A DNA stretch of 14,893 bases from Akkermansiaceae bacterium UBA5688. Its GTDB lineage: Bacteria > Verrucomicrobiota > Verrucomicrobiia > Verrucomicrobiales > Akkermansiaceae. Numbering within the stretch: the stretch's first letter is position 1; each line of letters opens with the position of its first letter. The notes under the pieces are model-generated. The model was not told the DNA's origin and ran no database searches. It saw nothing but the letters and a program-made list of their open reading frames with translations. The position numbers and the translations under genes are program-made. Location of the stretch: assembly GCA_002420315.1 (NCBI GenBank), contig DIHU01000191.1, positions 1 to 14,893 of the forward strand, written 5' to 3'. Positions 13,723 to 14,893 of the stretch are shown piece after piece.

Positions 13723-14893
13723 TTATTTTTGGTTTTGACTTCTTTTGAGGGTCATTTCAACCCGTTGTTTAACTCCTTCCGGCACCGGGTTATTATTTGT
13801 GTAGTCAACGACTTCAGCTTCATCCTTGCTCATCCATTTTCCAATCATCCGGTGGAACGTGTTGCGCTGATCGCCTTCGCTAGAGAGTCTCATGATCCAG
13901 TCGGCAGCAAAGGCTGGTTCCTCGCCCATGGAATTCCAAACGAGGGAGCGGACGCTTTCGTCAAAGGCAGGGTTCCCTTCGTAGTCGGCGAGCCAGTCGG
14001 AGGCTGCCAATATGTCTTCATTCTGGATTATTTCACGAACAAGAGCAGGGCCTGCGGATGCCACAATTTCCTCGGACTGGCTCTCGATCCAGGTCCGGGC
14101 GGCGGTAAGATCGTCGTCAGCCCACTCTTGGATGATTTCTCCCGCGGAGGATTTCAGAATTTCCGATCCCATCGAGGAAGCCCATTCGGCAGCGGCGCGC
14201 GGGTCGTTTCTAGCGAGCTGTCCAGCGAGACGGCTGGCGGCTCCCGATTTGAGTTTTGCATCACTGAGGCTCGCAATCCATTGTTTGGCGTTTTCGGGGC
14301 CTCCGCTAGTGACTTCGGCAAAGACTGAATCAAGTGCCTGACCGCGTCCGCGAGAGAAGGGGAGTTCTTCGAGTAACTCAGTAGCGCGAACTAGGTCGAT
14401 CGAGGAAATGCCTTCGATCACTCCAACAATCCAAGGGTTTGCATCGGCACCTTTTGCATCGCTATCAAAGTTGTCGCGAGCCCATGCTACCGCTCCTTCG
14501 GTATCGTTTTTGGCCCAAGCGGAAAGAATGGTCTGGCGAGCAAAATTGGTTCCGGTCTTTTCTTTGGCATAGCTGAGGGCTTGAAGTGGATCCACCTGAG
14601 CCCAAGCGGACAGAAGCATGCGGTATTCGCCGAATTGCTCGTTTTCGATCCCTCCCTCACGGTAAGCATCGACAGCGTCGAGGTATTGGTCGGGCGAGAG
14701 ATTTTTAATAAATTCGAGAAATTCTTCGGCCCGAGCAATCGGGTCTGACATGTTTTTGAGAGCTTTGGCTTCTCCACGAACCAGCTCAATCTGCTCCTTG
14801 TTTGAGCTTCCGGTCGTTGTTGAAGCGATTCGGTCGGCAGCTGCAGAAGGGTTCGAAATTTTTCCCCTACGAGAAACAATCCTGGACCCAGAG
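13723..14893 (-). CDS. Helical-repeat protein (W-x3-D-x3-A-x2-W repeats), 5' end outside window
   Basis: Function unknown. The reading frame stays open to the window edge, so the ATG at 14751 is probably internal: the 47 codons before it have no stop. The 389 visible residues are almost wholly alpha-helical repeats of about 30-37 residues. At least eight copies carry a recognisable core, for example LLSAWAQVDPLQALSYA, ILSAWAKNDTEGAVAWA, LAGQLARNDPRAAAEWA, IIQEWADDDLTAARTWI and MIGKWMSKDEAEVVDYT. Such W/D/A-patterned repeats are frequent in exported proteins of Verrucomicrobiota and probably form a curved solenoid like TPR or HEAT arrays. No catalytic motif is seen. The composition is acidic, consistent with an extracytoplasmic protein, but the signal peptide would lie outside the window. 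Tight spacing to msrA suggests the two proteins act in the same compartment. Confidence 0.8.
   Translation of the reverse strand, partial: SGSRIVSRRGKISNPSAAADRIASTTTGSSNKEQIELVRGEAKALKNMSDPIARAEEFLEFIKNLSPDQYLDAVDAYREGGIENEQFGEYRMLLSAWAQVDPLQALSYAKEKTGTNFARQTILSAWAKNDTEGAVAWARDNFDSDAKGADANPWIVGVIEGISSIDLVRATELLEELPFSRGRGQALDSVFAEVTSGGPENAKQWIASLSDAKLKSGAASRLAGQLARNDPRAAAEWASSMGSEILKSSAGEIIQEWADDDLTAARTWIESQSEEIVASAGPALVREIIQNEDILAASDWLADYEGNPAFDESVRSLVWNSMGEEPAFAADWIMRLSSEGDQRNTFHRMIGKWMSKDEAEVVDYTNNNPVPEGVKQRVEMTLKRSQNQK

Noticed and set aside
13723..14751. ATG 14751 as the true start of the repeat protein
   Set aside because: The frame is open for 47 more codons to the window edge, and the sequence after the ATG has no signal peptide, so the gene most likely starts outside.
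1..14893. tRNA genes, tRNA-Sec, insertion sequences or prophage genes
   Set aside because: I looked for cloverleaf-like ends, terminal inverted repeats and transposase or integrase motifs and saw none. The Sec machinery, if present, lies elsewhere.

Overview
The window looks like chromosomal DNA of a Verrucomicrobiota bacterium, probably a marine or aquatic relative of the Verrucomicrobiales. This rests on gene content: an arylsulfatase, a large secreted protein with LamG-like, Ig-like and thrombospondin type 3 segments and a C-terminal domain common in verrucomicrobial exoproteins, and an alpha-helical repeat protein built on W-x3-D-x3-A-x2-W. Almost no start codon has a Shine-Dalgarno sequence. 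TGA ends several ordinary genes (the sulfatase, the tail protease), so the standard bacterial code applies.

Layout. 1-723: 3' part of a sulfatase. 832-4029: giant secreted multidomain protein. 4182-5289: a four-helix membrane protein overlapping recR. 5345-6500 (minus): a secreted azurin and a secreted protein of unknown function. 6599-7078: RppH-like Nudix hydrolase. 7144-7638 (minus): AhpE/BCP-type peroxiredoxin. 7782-8348 (minus): a 188-codon reading frame interrupted only by two in-frame TGA codons. 8505-8762 (minus): ribosomal protein bS21. 8897-9073 (minus): a decayed gene fragment. 9108-10695 (minus): a Tat-exported PhoD phosphatase frameshifted by a 13-nt tandem duplication. 10837-13062: Prc/Tsp tail protease. 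13094-14893 (minus): an MsrA lipoprotein preceded by a helical-repeat protein that runs off the window.

The main discovery candidate is 7782-8348. Read through, it encodes an exported protein of two tandem heavy-metal-associated (HMA/MerP-like) domains. Each has a TGA (codons 47 and 124) at the position where the fold normally carries its metal-binding cysteine. Each TGA is followed by a bacterial SECIS-type hairpin with nearly the same loop (CGUGU and CGUGC). The mature protein has no cysteine. I interpret it as a selenoprotein with two selenocysteines. The gene has its own terminator and lies among redox genes (azurin, peroxiredoxin, exported MsrA), which suggests an envelope redox or metal-handling role.

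Most genes are short independent units separated by good intrinsic terminators. Clear co-transcription is likely only for the membrane protein with recR and for the helical-repeat protein with msrA.
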